Of a DNA stretch of 64,000 bases, positions 1-8,699 are shown one piece after another. Position numbers and translations under genes: made by a program. Source of the stretch: Lachnospiraceae bacterium (GTDB lineage Bacteria; Bacillota; Clostridia; Lachnospirales; Lachnospiraceae); assembly GCA_015056945.1 (NCBI GenBank), contig SVFH01000008.1:1-64000 (forward strand), written 5' to 3'. Every line of letters begins with the position of its first letter. Position 1 is the first letter of the stretch. Under the pieces are notes generated by a model. It made no database searches and was not told where the DNA came from. It worked only from the letters and a program-made list of their open reading frames with translations.

Positions 1-70
1 AATAGTCGGTAAAGATATTTTGTAGTATATTCATAAGACTATTATGAGGGAAAAAGAGACAAAAGAAAAG

Positions 71-97
71 CCCTACCCCTCATGAATGAGGGGCAGG
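71..97. repeat. Perfect-but-one inverted repeat of unknown role
   Basis: A 12-13 bp inverted repeat with a very short loop: CCCTACCCCTCAT pairs with ATGAGGGGCAGGG with one mismatch. It sits just upstream of an intrinsic terminator and would be in the 3' end of whatever gene lies before the window. It may be part of a double terminator or a 3' stabilising hairpin. Confidence 0.45.
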
Positions 98-104
98 GGA
101 GTTG

Positions 105-126
105 AATAGGCGAAGCCTATTTTTTA
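105..126 (+). terminator. Intrinsic terminator of the gene left of the window
   Basis: A 7 bp perfect stem (AATAGGC / GCCTATT, loop GAA) is followed directly by a run of T. It probably ends a transcript coming from outside the window. The 190 bases between it and the next start codon (127-319) are AT-rich and must hold the promoter of the surface protein; a TATAAA box lies at about 267-272 but I see no convincing -35 at the right spacing. Confidence 0.7.
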
Positions 127-319
127 TTGCAGAGGGAAGATTTTGTCTCACTAAATTTTTCCGGCAAATAAATAGGAATGATAGAATGTAGTGAAAAATA
201 TAAAATTTAAGTCTGTAAAAATTTCAAAGAGGAGCAATTGCTTGTTTTGAAAAAGATATCTGATAGTATAAATGTTGTATTATTACATAATAAGCAATTT
301 GTGTGAGGGAGAAAGAACG

Positions 320-3300
320 ATGAAAAAAATGTTAATGAAAGTCCTGGCAGCGTTTCTTTTGGTTGTGCTTCTGGCAAGTACAAACGGTATTACAGTGCTT
401 GCAGAGGGAGGGGCAGAAGAAGTACGGGATGCTTATAATTCGGAGGAGTCTGCAGATGATGAAACATCCGAATCGGAAGAAAGCACAACAGAGGAGACAA
501 CCGGGGAAGCGGTTTCTGAAGATGAAAGTGTATCAGAAGAAACGGAGGAGGAATCGTCTGCAGAAGAAAGTGTATCAGAAGAAGCAGAGGAGTCTTCAGC
601 AGAAGAAAGTGCATCAGAAGAAGAGGAGTCTTCAGCAGAGGAAAGTGCAGCAGAAGAAGAGGAGTCTTCAGCAGAGGAAAGTGCAGCAGAAGAAGAGGAG
701 TCTTCCACAGAGGATATGGTTGTGGAGGATGAGGAGATTCCGGTTGACGCACAAGGTGCTGCCATAGTGCATAGCGGTACCTGGGGAGATTCCGTCACAT
801 GGACGCTTGATGAAGAGGGGGTATTAACCGTTACACAGGATGAAACGGTAGCATATGAATATTTTACGGATACCGCACCTTGGAGCGAATATGCAGGGGA
901 TGTAAAGAAGCTTGTATGGGGAGCAAACTGTCTGAAAAAGTATGGTAATGTGGTTTTAAGTGCGATTTCTTTTGGTGATTCAAAATGGAATTCTTCCGCA
1001 CAGAGGTATGAAAATGATTATCCAAACATGGAAGCAATAGAATTTACTGAGAAGGTATCCATGGAATACATAACGGATATGTCCTCTATGTTTGAGGGTT
1101 GCAGTAGTTTATCAAGTCTTGATGTAAGCGGCTTTGATACGGGAAACGTAACAGGTATGTCCTTTATGTTTGCTGATTGCAGAAGTCTGACGAGTCTTGA
1201 TGTAAGCGGCTTTAATACTGCAAACGTAACAAGTATGTCCTATATGTTTGATGATTGCAGTGGACTTACAAGTCTTGATGTAAGCGGCTTTGATACAAGC
1301 AATGTAACAAATATGTCCGATATGTTTTCCGGTTGCAGTAGTCTTACAAGCCTTGATGTAAGTGGCTTTGATACAAGCACTGTAACAGGTATGTCTTTTA
1401 TGTTTGATGATTGCAGTGGACTTACAAGTCTTGATGTAAGCGGCTTTGATACGGGAAAAGTAACAAGTATGTCCTCTATGTTTCGGAGGTGCAGTGGTTT
1501 TACAAGTCTTGATGTAAGTGGCTTTGATACAAGCAATGTAACAGGTATGTCCTCTATGTTTTCCGGTTGCAGTGGTCTTACAAGTCTTGATGTAAGCGGC
1601 TTTGATACAAGCAATGTAACAAATATGTCCGATATGTTTTACAATTGCAGTAGTTTAACAAGTCTTGATGTAAGTGGCTTTGAGACGGGAAAAGTAACAT
1701 ATATGTTCTCTATGTTTTATGATTGCAGAAGTCTTACGAGTCTTGATGTAAGCGGTTTTGAAACGGGAAACGTAACAAGTATGTCCTCTATGTTTTCCGG
1801 TTGCAGTGGTCTTACGAGTCTTGATGTAAGCGGTTTTGAAACGGGAAACGTAACAAGTATGTCCTCTATGTTTCAGAGGTGCAGTGGTTTTACAAGTCTT
1901 GATGTAAGTGGCTTTGATACAAGCACTGTAACAAGTATGTCCTCTATGTTTTCCGGTTGCAGTAGTCTTACAAGCCTTGATGTAAGCGGCTTTGAAACGG
2001 GAAAAGTAACAAGTATGTCCTCTATGTTCAATACTTGCAGAAGTCTGACGAGTCTTGATGTAAGCGGCTTTGAAACGGGAAAAGTAACAAGTATGTCCTC
2101 TATGTTTCGGTGGTGCAGTGGTTTTACAAGTCTTGATGTAAGTGGCTTTGATACAAGCACTGTAACAAGTATGTCCTCTATGTTTTCCGGTTGCAGTAGT
2201 CTTACAAGCCTTGATGTAAGTGGCTTTGATACAAGCACTGTAACAAGTATGTCCTCTATGTTTTACAATTGCAGTAGTTTAACAAGTCTTGATGTAAGTG
2301 GCTTTAATACTGCAAACGTAACAAGTATGTACTCTATGTTTAATGGCTGCAGTAGTCTTACAAGTCTTGATGTAAGCGGCTTTGATACGGGAAAAGTAAC
2401 AAGTATGTCCTCTATGTTTTCCGATTGTTCGCTTTTGAAAAAACTAAACCTTTCTAACTTTGATTGCAGTAAAGTAACTGATGCATCGTCTTATTTTTAC
2501 GGATGTGTCAGTCTGGAAGAAATAGAAGTTCCGTTGAAGTTACAGGTATCGATATCATTACCGAATGCCTCTGAATGGAATCAATGGCATAAGAAAGACG
2601 AAGCGACCACTTATACTGCTCTGCCTAAAAATTTGACACAGAGTATTACATTGGTGCGCAGTCTTCGTGATGACATTATTGGTCTTACAGGGCTTTATTT
2701 CGAGCAGGAACAGATTGAAATATGCCGGAATAATTCTTTTTACCCGAGTTTAAAAAAAGAACCGGAGAATGCGAATGATCAAAGGCTTGTATGGACATCA
2801 TCCAATCCGGCTGTCGCATCTGTATCTGCGAGTGGGATGGTTTATATAAATAATCTTGTTGGTGAAACGGTCATTACCGTAAGAGCACTTTCCAATCCGG
2901 AGGTTTATGCAACGTGTAAGATTATTGTAAACGGCAAGGCTTCTGACTTAGAAGTATCCATTGATTGTCCCTTGGACGAGCAGACTTGGGAGTATGTTAT
3001 GTTTGTGGGAGATTCCTATGAATTGGATTTGCAATGGGATAACGGAGATCCGTGGGAAGAGGTGATTTATGAAACTTCAGATGATGTGGTAGAAGTGAAG
3101 AACGGTAAGTTGACAGCAAAGAAAACGGGAGCGGGTTATCTGGATGTTTACGCTAAATGCGGCGAGGCTATAGGACCGGAAACGTCGATTGAATATTGTG
3201 TTTATGAAGAAGCGGGAAAGCCGATACTGAATACAGAACAGGTAGTGTTTGACATGCATAGTACCGATGCAGAAGATAAGGAATTTCTGTTACAGGCAGA

Positions 3301-5977
3301 TGTTATTAACCGTGATGCGACGCATGGCAATGTAACCTTCAGTATTTCCGGAAGTGATGACTTTAAGATGACAGACAATGGTGATAATACGGCAACCATT
3401 CAGTTTCTTGGTTATTATCCGGCTGAAGCTGTCGTTACGGTAACTTCCGTGGACGGAAGTAAGAAGAGCACAAAGTGTAGTGTGAAAGCAACAATTAAAA
3501 CAAATGCAATTTCAGTTGAGAGTACTCTTCCGATGATGAATCCGGTTTCCTATATTCTTTTACCCGGCAAAACGGCACAGTTAAAGGCAGTGGTGACACC
3601 TGCAAACGCAAATATGAAGAACGTACGTTGGGAAAGTACAAATCCTTCTGTAGTAAGTGTCGATGCAAAAGGAAAGATAAAGGCACATGCATTAGGAAGT
3701 GCAACAATATATGCATATGCCACGGACGGAAGTGGAGTATACGGATATTGTTCGATTTATGTGCGAAACCCTGTTCGAAAAATTTCTTTGAAAGCAATGC
3801 AAAATAATCAGGAGTGTACGGACAACGTGGTTGCACTGTATGGACCGGAGTGGCATTCCTCTTTCACGGTGCAAAGTGTTGTATTTGATAAGGATGGATA
3901 CAGTGACAGTAATCATGTTTACGGTGGTTTGGAGTGGAAGATTTCCGGCAATGGTGCAAAGAATGCTTGCGTATTTAGTAATACTGTTTATTATACAAAT
4001 CCGGGAACTATTACCGTGACGGCAACCGCGCTTGATGGAAGCAGGAAGAAAGCGTCCATGAAGGTTAAGGTGGAACAGCATGTTTATCAGTTAGAAGCAA
4101 AAGCACCTAAGAATGTATATGCATTTACAAATGCAGAGGAAACATATTGGCAGATGGGAATTCCTTCCAAAGATACAACTCTTACACCGGTCATGAAGTA
4201 TAATGTCGGTGGAGCTGCACCTGATGCAAAATGGAAGAAATATGAAATTATTTTATCAGATGAAGCCAAAGAAGTGATGCAGGTGAATAAGAAAGGGACA
4301 GGTATTGTTATTGCCAAAGGGGCAACGCCGGGAGATTATGAAGTGACTTTTAAGTCCCTTGATGATACCCGCAATGTAACAGACAGTGTCATTATCCGTA
4401 TTTCGGATTCGGTTTCTGATGCCAAGATTATATGGCCTTCCAATGTAACACCTACAGGTCAGACACAGATGCTTGCAGAGGGCAGTAAGCTTAGTTTATC
4501 GGCAAGTGTAAACGGAAAAGTTAAGAATGCATCGTATCAGTATACATGGAGTCTGGAAGGAGATGAGGCAAATGAGGGAGCGGCCCTGATTTCATCCAAA
4601 GGAGTTCTTGATTTAACGAAAGCAAAGGCCGGGGACGGATATTCTTTGAACCTGTCAATCAGTAAGGCAGGAGAAGAGGTTTCAAGTGTAACGCAGGGTA
4701 TTTGGGTTACAGCGAAACCGGATAAGGAGAATGTAAAACTGATGCTTTCCGGAATTGATGAGGAATTCCCGTCAGAGACGACACCTGTGTATGCAGCTAA
4801 AGGGAAAGGTGTTCGTGCAGCCATATCACAAAATCCGGCGTTTCTCTATCAGTTAAGCGGCGGAAAGAAAGGCGTACTTCGCATTGAAGAATCCGTAAAC
4901 GGATACATGCTTTATACAGATGGCGTCGGAACCGCCAAAGTAACCGTGAAGGCAATGGATGGCAGTAACTTTAAGAAGGATTTCACCATCAAAGTAGTGA
5001 AACCGGAAGAAGCAGTGGCACAGTTTATTGTACCGAAAGGAACCATTTCTTTATCGGGCAAACAACCTGAATATATTCAATATAAGCTTCTTACCAAAGA
5101 GGGAGAGGTTCCGACGGACTGCAGAATCAAATGGGAAATTTCCGACCGCAATAAGGTCTTCTTCCTTACGGAAGGGCCAAATGTAAAGGAGATGATTACC
5201 AATCAGGCATCCGGAACAGTTCCAATCATGGGTAACAATGCGACATTAAGGAATGTAACCCTGAAGGGAACAACACTGGATGGCAGCAACAAAAAGGTAA
5301 CCGTTAAGATTAAGGTAGATGACTGGTTTAAGGTTATGATGAGCAACAGTGTTTTTGCAGTTTATCCGCAGAATACCGCAAGGTATATGGAAGAGACGAG
5401 AAAACCATTGCTGATTCACGGCAAATCCATGAAGTTTGATGTTCATTGCAATTACATAGGATACAGTAAGAATCGTCTGACTTATGAATATGCAGGATAT
5501 GCGGAAGACGGAACAATCATCAATGCAGACGAAATGAAGAAACTTGGTGTCACCTTCAAAAACGGAGTCCTGAAAGTGGCAGCCAACAGTACCTACAGCG
5601 GCAAAGTACTTGTGAAGGTCGGATATACGAAACCGTCGAACATAGAGCCTAGTGAATGGAGAACCTGTGAGGTGCAGATTAAAGCACCTGTTACCAAGGT
5701 AAGTATTCAGAACACAGCCGGAGAGGCCGTTTCCAAGGTAACAGCAGCACCCGGTGAAAGTATTGCATTCAAAGCAAACGTAACCGGCAAAAAAGAAGAT
5801 TCCCCGATCTATCAGGGCGTAACCTGGACGGTAAGCGATAAGAAGTACGCAAGTGTAACCAAGGACGGTGTTGTCACAATTGCAGCAAATGCACCAAAGA
5901 AAAAGGCAATCAAAGTAATAGCAACCGCCGCAGACGGAAGTAAGAAAAAGGGAGTTGTTACAATTACAGTGAAATAG
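320..5977 (+). CDS. Large secreted BspA/DUF285-repeat surface protein with Ig-like domains
   Basis: A 1885-residue exported protein. I chose the ATG at 320 because a GAGGGAG ribosome site precedes it and a clean signal peptide follows (MKKMLMKV, a hydrophobic core, then a VLAEG cleavage region near residue 29). Next comes a Ser/Glu-rich low-complexity stretch (about residues 45-140), then 18 tandem 26-residue repeats (1100-2503 in DNA) of the type LTSLDVSGFDTSNVTNMSSMF, the hallmark of the BspA/DUF285 leucine-rich family. The rest (roughly residues 780-1885) is a series of bacterial Ig-like Big_2-type domains with recurring TSSNPAVASVSASG and ATAADGSKKK motifs. No LPXTG sorting signal is present at the C terminus, so wall attachment is unclear. 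Family members act in adhesion and host or substrate contact; here that role is inferred. It ends in its own terminator and looks monocistronic. Confidence 0.88.
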   Translation: MKKMLMKVLAAFLLVVLLASTNGITVLAEGGAEEVRDAYNSEESADDETSESEESTTEETTGEAVSEDESVSEETEEESSAEESVSEEAEESSAEESASEEEESSAEESAAEEEESSAEESAAEEEESSTEDMVVEDEEIPVDAQGAAIVHSGTWGDSVTWTLDEEGVLTVTQDETVAYEYFTDTAPWSEYAGDVKKLVWGANCLKKYGNVVLSAISFGDSKWNSSAQRYENDYPNMEAIEFTEKVSMEYITDMSSMFEGCSSLSSLDVSGFDTGNVTGMSFMFADCRSLTSLDVSGFNTANVTSMSYMFDDCSGLTSLDVSGFDTSNVTNMSDMFSGCSSLTSLDVSGFDTSTVTGMSFMFDDCSGLTSLDVSGFDTGKVTSMSSMFRRCSGFTSLDVSGFDTSNVTGMSSMFSGCSGLTSLDVSGFDTSNVTNMSDMFYNCSSLTSLDVSGFETGKVTYMFSMFYDCRSLTSLDVSGFETGNVTSMSSMFSGCSGLTSLDVSGFETGNVTSMSSMFQRCSGFTSLDVSGFDTSTVTSMSSMFSGCSSLTSLDVSGFETGKVTSMSSMFNTCRSLTSLDVSGFETGKVTSMSSMFRWCSGFTSLDVSGFDTSTVTSMSSMFSGCSSLTSLDVSGFDTSTVTSMSSMFYNCSSLTSLDVSGFNTANVTSMYSMFNGCSSLTSLDVSGFDTGKVTSMSSMFSDCSLLKKLNLSNFDCSKVTDASSYFYGCVSLEEIEVPLKLQVSISLPNASEWNQWHKKDEATTYTALPKNLTQSITLVRSLRDDIIGLTGLYFEQEQIEICRNNSFYPSLKKEPENANDQRLVWTSSNPAVASVSASGMVYINNLVGETVITVRALSNPEVYATCKIIVNGKASDLEVSIDCPLDEQTWEYVMFVGDSYELDLQWDNGDPWEEVIYETSDDVVEVKNGKLTAKKTGAGYLDVYAKCGEAIGPETSIEYCVYEEAGKPILNTEQVVFDMHSTDAEDKEFLLQADVINRDATHGNVTFSISGSDDFKMTDNGDNTATIQFLGYYPAEAVVTVTSVDGSKKSTKCSVKATIKTNAISVESTLPMMNPVSYILLPGKTAQLKAVVTPANANMKNVRWESTNPSVVSVDAKGKIKAHALGSATIYAYATDGSGVYGYCSIYVRNPVRKISLKAMQNNQECTDNVVALYGPEWHSSFTVQSVVFDKDGYSDSNHVYGGLEWKISGNGAKNACVFSNTVYYTNPGTITVTATALDGSRKKASMKVKVEQHVYQLEAKAPKNVYAFTNAEETYWQMGIPSKDTTLTPVMKYNVGGAAPDAKWKKYEIILSDEAKEVMQVNKKGTGIVIAKGATPGDYEVTFKSLDDTRNVTDSVIIRISDSVSDAKIIWPSNVTPTGQTQMLAEGSKLSLSASVNGKVKNASYQYTWSLEGDEANEGAALISSKGVLDLTKAKAGDGYSLNLSISKAGEEVSSVTQGIWVTAKPDKENVKLMLSGIDEEFPSETTPVYAAKGKGVRAAISQNPAFLYQLSGGKKGVLRIEESVNGYMLYTDGVGTAKVTVKAMDGSNFKKDFTIKVVKPEEAVAQFIVPKGTISLSGKQPEYIQYKLLTKEGEVPTDCRIKWEISDRNKVFFLTEGPNVKEMITNQASGTVPIMGNNATLRNVTLKGTTLDGSNKKVTVKIKVDDWFKVMMSNSVFAVYPQNTARYMEETRKPLLIHGKSMKFDVHCNYIGYSKNRLTYEYAGYAEDGTIINADEMKKLGVTFKNGVLKVAANSTYSGKVLVKVGYTKPSNIEPSEWRTCEVQIKAPVTKVSIQNTAGEAVSKVTAAPGESIAFKANVTGKKEDSPIYQGVTWTVSDKKYASVTKDGVVTIAANAPKKKAIKVIATAADGSKKKGVVTITVK
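1100..2503 (+). repeat. 18 tandem 78-bp repeats inside the surface protein
   Basis: Each unit encodes 26 residues starting at Cys and ending before the next Cys (CSSLTSLDVSGFDT and so on). Units are nearly identical at the nucleotide level; the string tcttgatgtaag recurs at the same phase in almost every unit. The last unit (LKKLNLSNFDCSKVTDASSY) is diverged and acts as a cap. Longer blocks are also duplicated: the CSGFTSLDV unit follows an MFRR, MFQR or MFRW unit three times. Confidence 0.92.
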
Positions 5978-5987
5978 GTAAGCAGAT

Positions 5988-6021
5988 AAAAAGAGCGTGG
6001 TAAAAATGCCATGCTCTTTTA
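5988..6021 (+). terminator. Terminator of the surface-protein gene
   Basis: Stem AAAAGAGCGTGG / CCATGCTCTTTT with one G-U pair and an 8-base loop, starting 10 bases after the stop codon. The A-rich and T-rich ends could make it work in both directions. Confidence 0.75.
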
Positions 6022-6146
6022 CGTTTGTCACCAAATAGATACCGTATATCACTTTTTTTACAGGATTAATAAAAGGTGTGATAGGATGATTTTGCAGTAA
6101 GAGAGGGAAATGCTGAAAATTCAGAAGCTTATTTTAGGAGGAAAAA

Positions 6147-6414
6147 ATGAAAAAGAGAGTAAGTTTAGTATTTGCGGCAGTTCTTACAATGATGTTAATG
6201 ATTGCGGGATGCCAAAAGGAAGAAGAGGTTGCGCAGGTGGCTGCGCCGAGTCCGGAGTTTGTTGCATGGAGCGAGAGTGGATTGTAATCCGAACAAAGAT
6301 ATCAGTGTTTTAAAGAATTTCAAAAACCTGGAATGTTTAAATATTATGTCCATAGAAGCAAAAGATACGAAGGTGATTAATAAGTTAAAGAATTTAAAAC
6401 AGATTTACAAATAA
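6147..6414 (+). pseudogene. Remnant of a leucine-rich-repeat lipoprotein
   Basis: The ATG at 6147 has a strong TTAGGAGG ribosome site and encodes a lipoprotein signal peptide (MKKRVSLVFAAVL, then IAGC lipobox near residue 20-22). The frame stops at 6285-6287 after 46 residues. In a different frame, straight after that stop (about 6280-6414), the sequence encodes NPNKDISVLKNFKNLECL and KDTKVINKLKNLKQIYK, which reads as leucine-rich repeats and ends in TAA. The simplest reading is one longer lipoprotein gene damaged by a frameshift and probably an internal deletion. A functional 46-residue lipopeptide from the intact first part cannot be excluded. Confidence 0.6.
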
Positions 6415-6450
6415 AAAAATTTATTGTGCCATATTTAAAGAGTTTTTTTA

Positions 6451-6480
6451 TTGACAATAGGTAAGTCCCGGTGGTATAAC
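6451..6480 (+). promoter_or_regulatory. Promoter of the T-box/trpB transcript
   Basis: TTGACA at 6451-6456 and TATAAC at 6475-6480 with an 18-base spacer; start of transcription expected near 6487, directly before the T-box leader. Confidence 0.65.
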
Positions 6481-6486
6481 AAAATA

Positions 6487-6779
6487 GTAAATAAATATTG
6501 ATAAACCGTTGACGCGGAGATAACGGCAATCATGCCTATACAGAGAACCTGTGGTGCTGAGAATCAGGTAAGAAACAAGTTGTCAAATGGACCGCTGAGG
6601 GTGCAGTCAAATGTGAGGAATCACAGAGTATTCTGCAACGTGAGGGCATACGTGAGTTGCCGTGGATATGTTGGTATCCTGATAAGAGCATGGTTGGCCC
6701 ATGAATGCAAGGTGGCACCGCGGATAAGTTGTTATATTCGTCCTTGGCAGAAAGTAAGTTTCTGTCGAGGGCGTTTTTT
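6487..6779 (+). ncRNA. T-box leader RNA, probably tRNA-Trp responsive, with terminator
   Basis: The conserved T-box sequence AAGGTGGCACCGCGG is at 6709-6723. It is followed by an intrinsic terminator at 6739-6779 (arms CGTCCTTGGCAGAAA and TTTCTGTCGAGGGCG, then six T). In the Stem I region the triplet TGG at 6588-6590, in the context AAATGGACC, is the best specifier candidate, which would match tRNA-Trp and the downstream trpB; the specifier assignment is my inference from position and context. In the known mechanism uncharged tRNA pairs with the specifier and the T-box bulge and stabilises the antiterminator, allowing read-through. The next gene begins almost 500 bases further on, an unusually long gap filled by repeats. 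Confidence 0.88.
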
Positions 6780-6780
6780 C

Positions 6781-6897
6781 GTGCATAGGAAAATCCTATG
6801 CACGAAAAAACGCTCCGCTAAGGATGCGCAGCTCGCGGCAAGGAAATTAGTTGCAATGCAACACCGCTCGCGCGCAGGAATGTGCGAAGCACATTCC
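6781..6897 (+). repeat. Dispersed structured repeat A, copy 1
   Basis: Starts two bases after the T-run of the T-box terminator. It opens with the perfect hairpin GTGCATAGGA / TCCTATGCAC, then the conserved core GCTCCGCTAAGGATGC, then GTTGCA / TGCAAC, and closes with GGAATGTGC / GCACATTCC. The same order of hairpins and core recurs at 20378-20489 and 25428-25543. Confidence 0.85.
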
Positions 6898-6900
6898 ATT

Positions 6901-7198
6901 TTTGGACTCCAGTGTCCAAAAGTCATAAACCACATGTGCTTGCACATAAGTGGTTTCATGACCTTGGGACACGCCACAATATGAGCATAAAAGCGGTGCG
7001 ATAGCGCCGCGATATGCGAATGTTGTGTAGGATTGCGAGAGAGCGAAGCGCGAAGCAATCCGTGGAATCATTAAAAAGAAGGGAATCCATGTAGGATTGC
7101 GAGAGAGCGAAAAACGAAGCAATCCGTGGAATCATTAAAAAGAAGGGAATCCATGTAGGATTGCGAGAGCGCGAAGCGCGAAGCAATCCGTGGAATCA
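6901..7198 (+). repeat. Dispersed structured repeat B, copy 1, with triplicated terminal hairpin
   Basis: Directly abuts repeat A copy 1. Three parts in order: a long hairpin (GTCATAAACCACATGTGC pairing with GCACATAAGTGGTTTCATGAC, about 6922-6963); a second hairpin at 6975-7027 (CACAATATGAGCATA with TATGCGAATGTTGTG, enclosing GCGGTGC / GCGCCGC); and a small hairpin GATTGC...GCAATC preceded by GTAG. The last part is present three times, beginning at 7027, 7091 and 7155, with an exact 64-base period. Single copies of the whole unit are found reversed at 19741-19891 and 32399-32547. Confidence 0.85.
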
Positions 7199-7261
7199 GA
7201 AAACCACAAATCCATTTGACGTATTTCGTTTTGAGGTTTATCATGGTAAGGAGGGTTATTT

Positions 7262-7378
7262 ATGTTGATGACCAAACGATGGCCCCGCTTGGGGAGAGAA
7301 GATTATAGTAATGAAGAAGTGAGTGAACGGCAGCAGTGGCTGCGTGGAATAAAGATATATGTATGGAGGATTGAGTAA
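7262..7378 (+). CDS. 38-residue Trp-containing small ORF coupled to trpB (leader peptide candidate)
   Basis: ATG at 7262 follows an excellent ribosome site (AAGGAGGG, 7248-7255, spacing 6). The product begins [14 protein letters not shown] and ends KIYVWRIE, with Trp at residues 7, 26 and 35 (3 of 38). Its TAA stop overlaps the ATG of trpB by one base (TAATG), so the two are very likely translationally coupled. I know no family for it. By analogy, the Bacillus rtpA operon combines a tRNA-Trp T-box with a Trp-rich leader peptide, so this ORF could sense charged tRNA-Trp during translation. It could instead be a small protein partner of TrpB. The strong ribosome site and overlap argue that it is translated; its function is inference. 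Confidence 0.6.
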   Translation: MLMTKRWPRLGREDYSNEEVSERQQWLRGIKIYVWRIE

Positions 7379-8595
7379 TGATTTTAAACAATGTAGATTT
7401 TGAAACTTATTTTAAACATTATCCGGATGAAAACGGTTATTTCGGTAAGTACGGCGGTTCCTATGTTTCCCCTGAATTACAGGTGGCAATGCAGGATATT
7501 ACGCAGGCATATTTTACGATTGCAAAGTCCAGCAAGTTCATCAGTGAGCTTCGCAGAATCCGTAAAGAATTCCAGGGACGTCCGACACCGGTTTCTTACC
7601 TGGAAAGACTTTCTCAGAAGTATGGTGATGTACAGCTTTACGTAAAGCGTGAAGACTTGAATCACTCCGGTGCACACAAGTTAAATCACTGTATGGGCGA
7701 GGCTCTTCTTGCGAAATATATGGGCAAGAAAAAGGTAATCGCTGAGACCGGTGCGGGACAGCACGGTGTTGCACTTGCTACGGCAGCAGCATATTTTGGC
7801 TTGGAATGTGATATCTACATGGGTGCGGTTGATATCAAGAAGCAGGCTCCCAACGTGGCAAGAATGAAGATTCTCGGTGCAAACGTAGTGGAAGTAACAG
7901 AAGGTCTTCAGACGTTAAAAGAAGCAGTGGATGCGGCTTTTGCGGCATACTGCAAAGAATATAAAGATGCAATTTACTGTATCGGTTCTGTTTTGGGACC
8001 TCATCCGTTCCCGATGATGGTACGTGATTTCCAGAGCGTAGTCGGCATCGAAGCACGCGCTCAGTTCCTTGAAATGACAGGAGAACTCCCTGATGCAGTC
8101 GTAGCATGCGTGGGTGGCGGTTCCAATGCGGCAGGTATGTTTGCAGGATTCTTAAATGACCCCGTTGAACTTTACGGTGTGGAGCCTCTCGGTCGCGGAC
8201 CGAAGCTTGGTGACCATGCGGCAAGCTTGAAGTATGGTACCGAAGGCATTATGCACGGTTTTAACAGCATTATGTTAAAAGATGAGAACGGTGAACCGGC
8301 TCCTGTTTACTCTGTAGCAAGCGGTCTTGATTATCCTTCAAGCGGTCCGGAGCATGCGTTCTTAATGGATACGGGAAGAGTAAAATACGATGTAGTGGAT
8401 GATGAGGAAACAGTAGATGCATTCTACGAACTTTCCCGTATGGAAGGTATCATTCCTGCAATCGAAAGTGCACATGCGGTTGCATACGGTATCAAACTTG
8501 CAAAGAAGATGGGCAAAGGTTCTGTCTTAATCAACCTTTCCGGTCGCGGTGACAAGGATATGGATTATATTATTGAAAAATACGGCATCCGTTAA
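7378..8595 (+). CDS. trpB: Tryptophan synthase beta chain
   Basis: A 405-residue PLP enzyme that condenses indole with serine to give tryptophan. Family motifs are intact: [14 protein letters not shown] with the PLP lysine at residue 101, the catalytic glutamate in AETGAGQHG (Glu123), the phosphate-binding loop [10 protein letters not shown], and a C-terminal LSGRGDKD. The sequence is the TrpB1 type, the form that normally pairs with TrpA. No trpA or other trp gene follows; a terminator and then an unrelated membrane protein come next. Control is likely by the upstream T-box and perhaps by coupling to the Trp-containing small ORF. It may work with a TrpA encoded elsewhere or salvage indole alone. 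Confidence 0.95.
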   Translation: MILNNVDFETYFKHYPDENGYFGKYGGSYVSPELQVAMQDITQAYFTIAKSSKFISELRRIRKEFQGRPTPVSYLERLSQKYGDVQLYVKREDLNHSGAHKLNHCMGEALLAKYMGKKKVIAETGAGQHGVALATAAAYFGLECDIYMGAVDIKKQAPNVARMKILGANVVEVTEGLQTLKEAVDAAFAAYCKEYKDAIYCIGSVLGPHPFPMMVRDFQSVVGIEARAQFLEMTGELPDAVVACVGGGSNAAGMFAGFLNDPVELYGVEPLGRGPKLGDHAASLKYGTEGIMHGFNSIMLKDENGEPAPVYSVASGLDYPSSGPEHAFLMDTGRVKYDVVDDEETVDAFYELSRMEGIIPAIESAHAVAYGIKLAKKMGKGSVLINLSGRGDKDMDYIIEKYGIR

Positions 8596-8640
8596 TCAAT
8601 ACGATATAAAGCCGTCAGGATAACAGAAGAAAGATGAAAG

Positions 8641-8675
8641 ATGCGGTGGTAAGGATGACTTTATCACCGCATTTT
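8641..8675 (+). terminator. Terminator after trpB
   Basis: Arms ATGCGGTGGTAA and TTATCACCGCAT (one G-U pair) with an 8-base loop, then TTT. It overlaps the first codons of the longest possible reading frame of the next gene, which argues for the later start of that gene. Confidence 0.7.
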
Positions 8676-8699
8676 CTGAAACGGGAGGTGGAAGCTGTG

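Noticed and set aside
433-798. Reverse-strand Ser-rich frame opposite the acidic tract of the surface protein
   Set aside because: It is the complement of the Glu/Ser codon run; no ribosome site, and similar shadows lie opposite the repeats at 1240-1614 and 1873-2238.
5246-6052. 268-residue reverse-strand frame rich in Cys and Phe
   Set aside because: Opposite the Ig-like region of a solid gene; odd composition and no family features.
6532-6984. 150-residue frame across the T-box region and the following repeat
   Set aside because: It runs through the T-box, its terminator and repeat A, has no ribosome site, and its composition reflects the structured RNA.
6732-7186. Several reverse-strand frames over the repeats upstream of trpB
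   Set aside because: They are translations of repeats A and B (the MLRASLSRNPT-like strings come from the 64-bp units), and all lack ribosome sites.
7027-7198. Possible CRISPR array
   Set aside because: Only three units; the whole 64-base period is repeated including the linker, so there are no spacers, and no cas genes are near.
7216-7244. Second promoter directly before the Trp-containing small ORF (TTGACG, 17 bases, TATCAT)
   Set aside because: The spacing is good, but transcription would start at about 7251, inside the ribosome binding site, so a useful transcript is doubtful.
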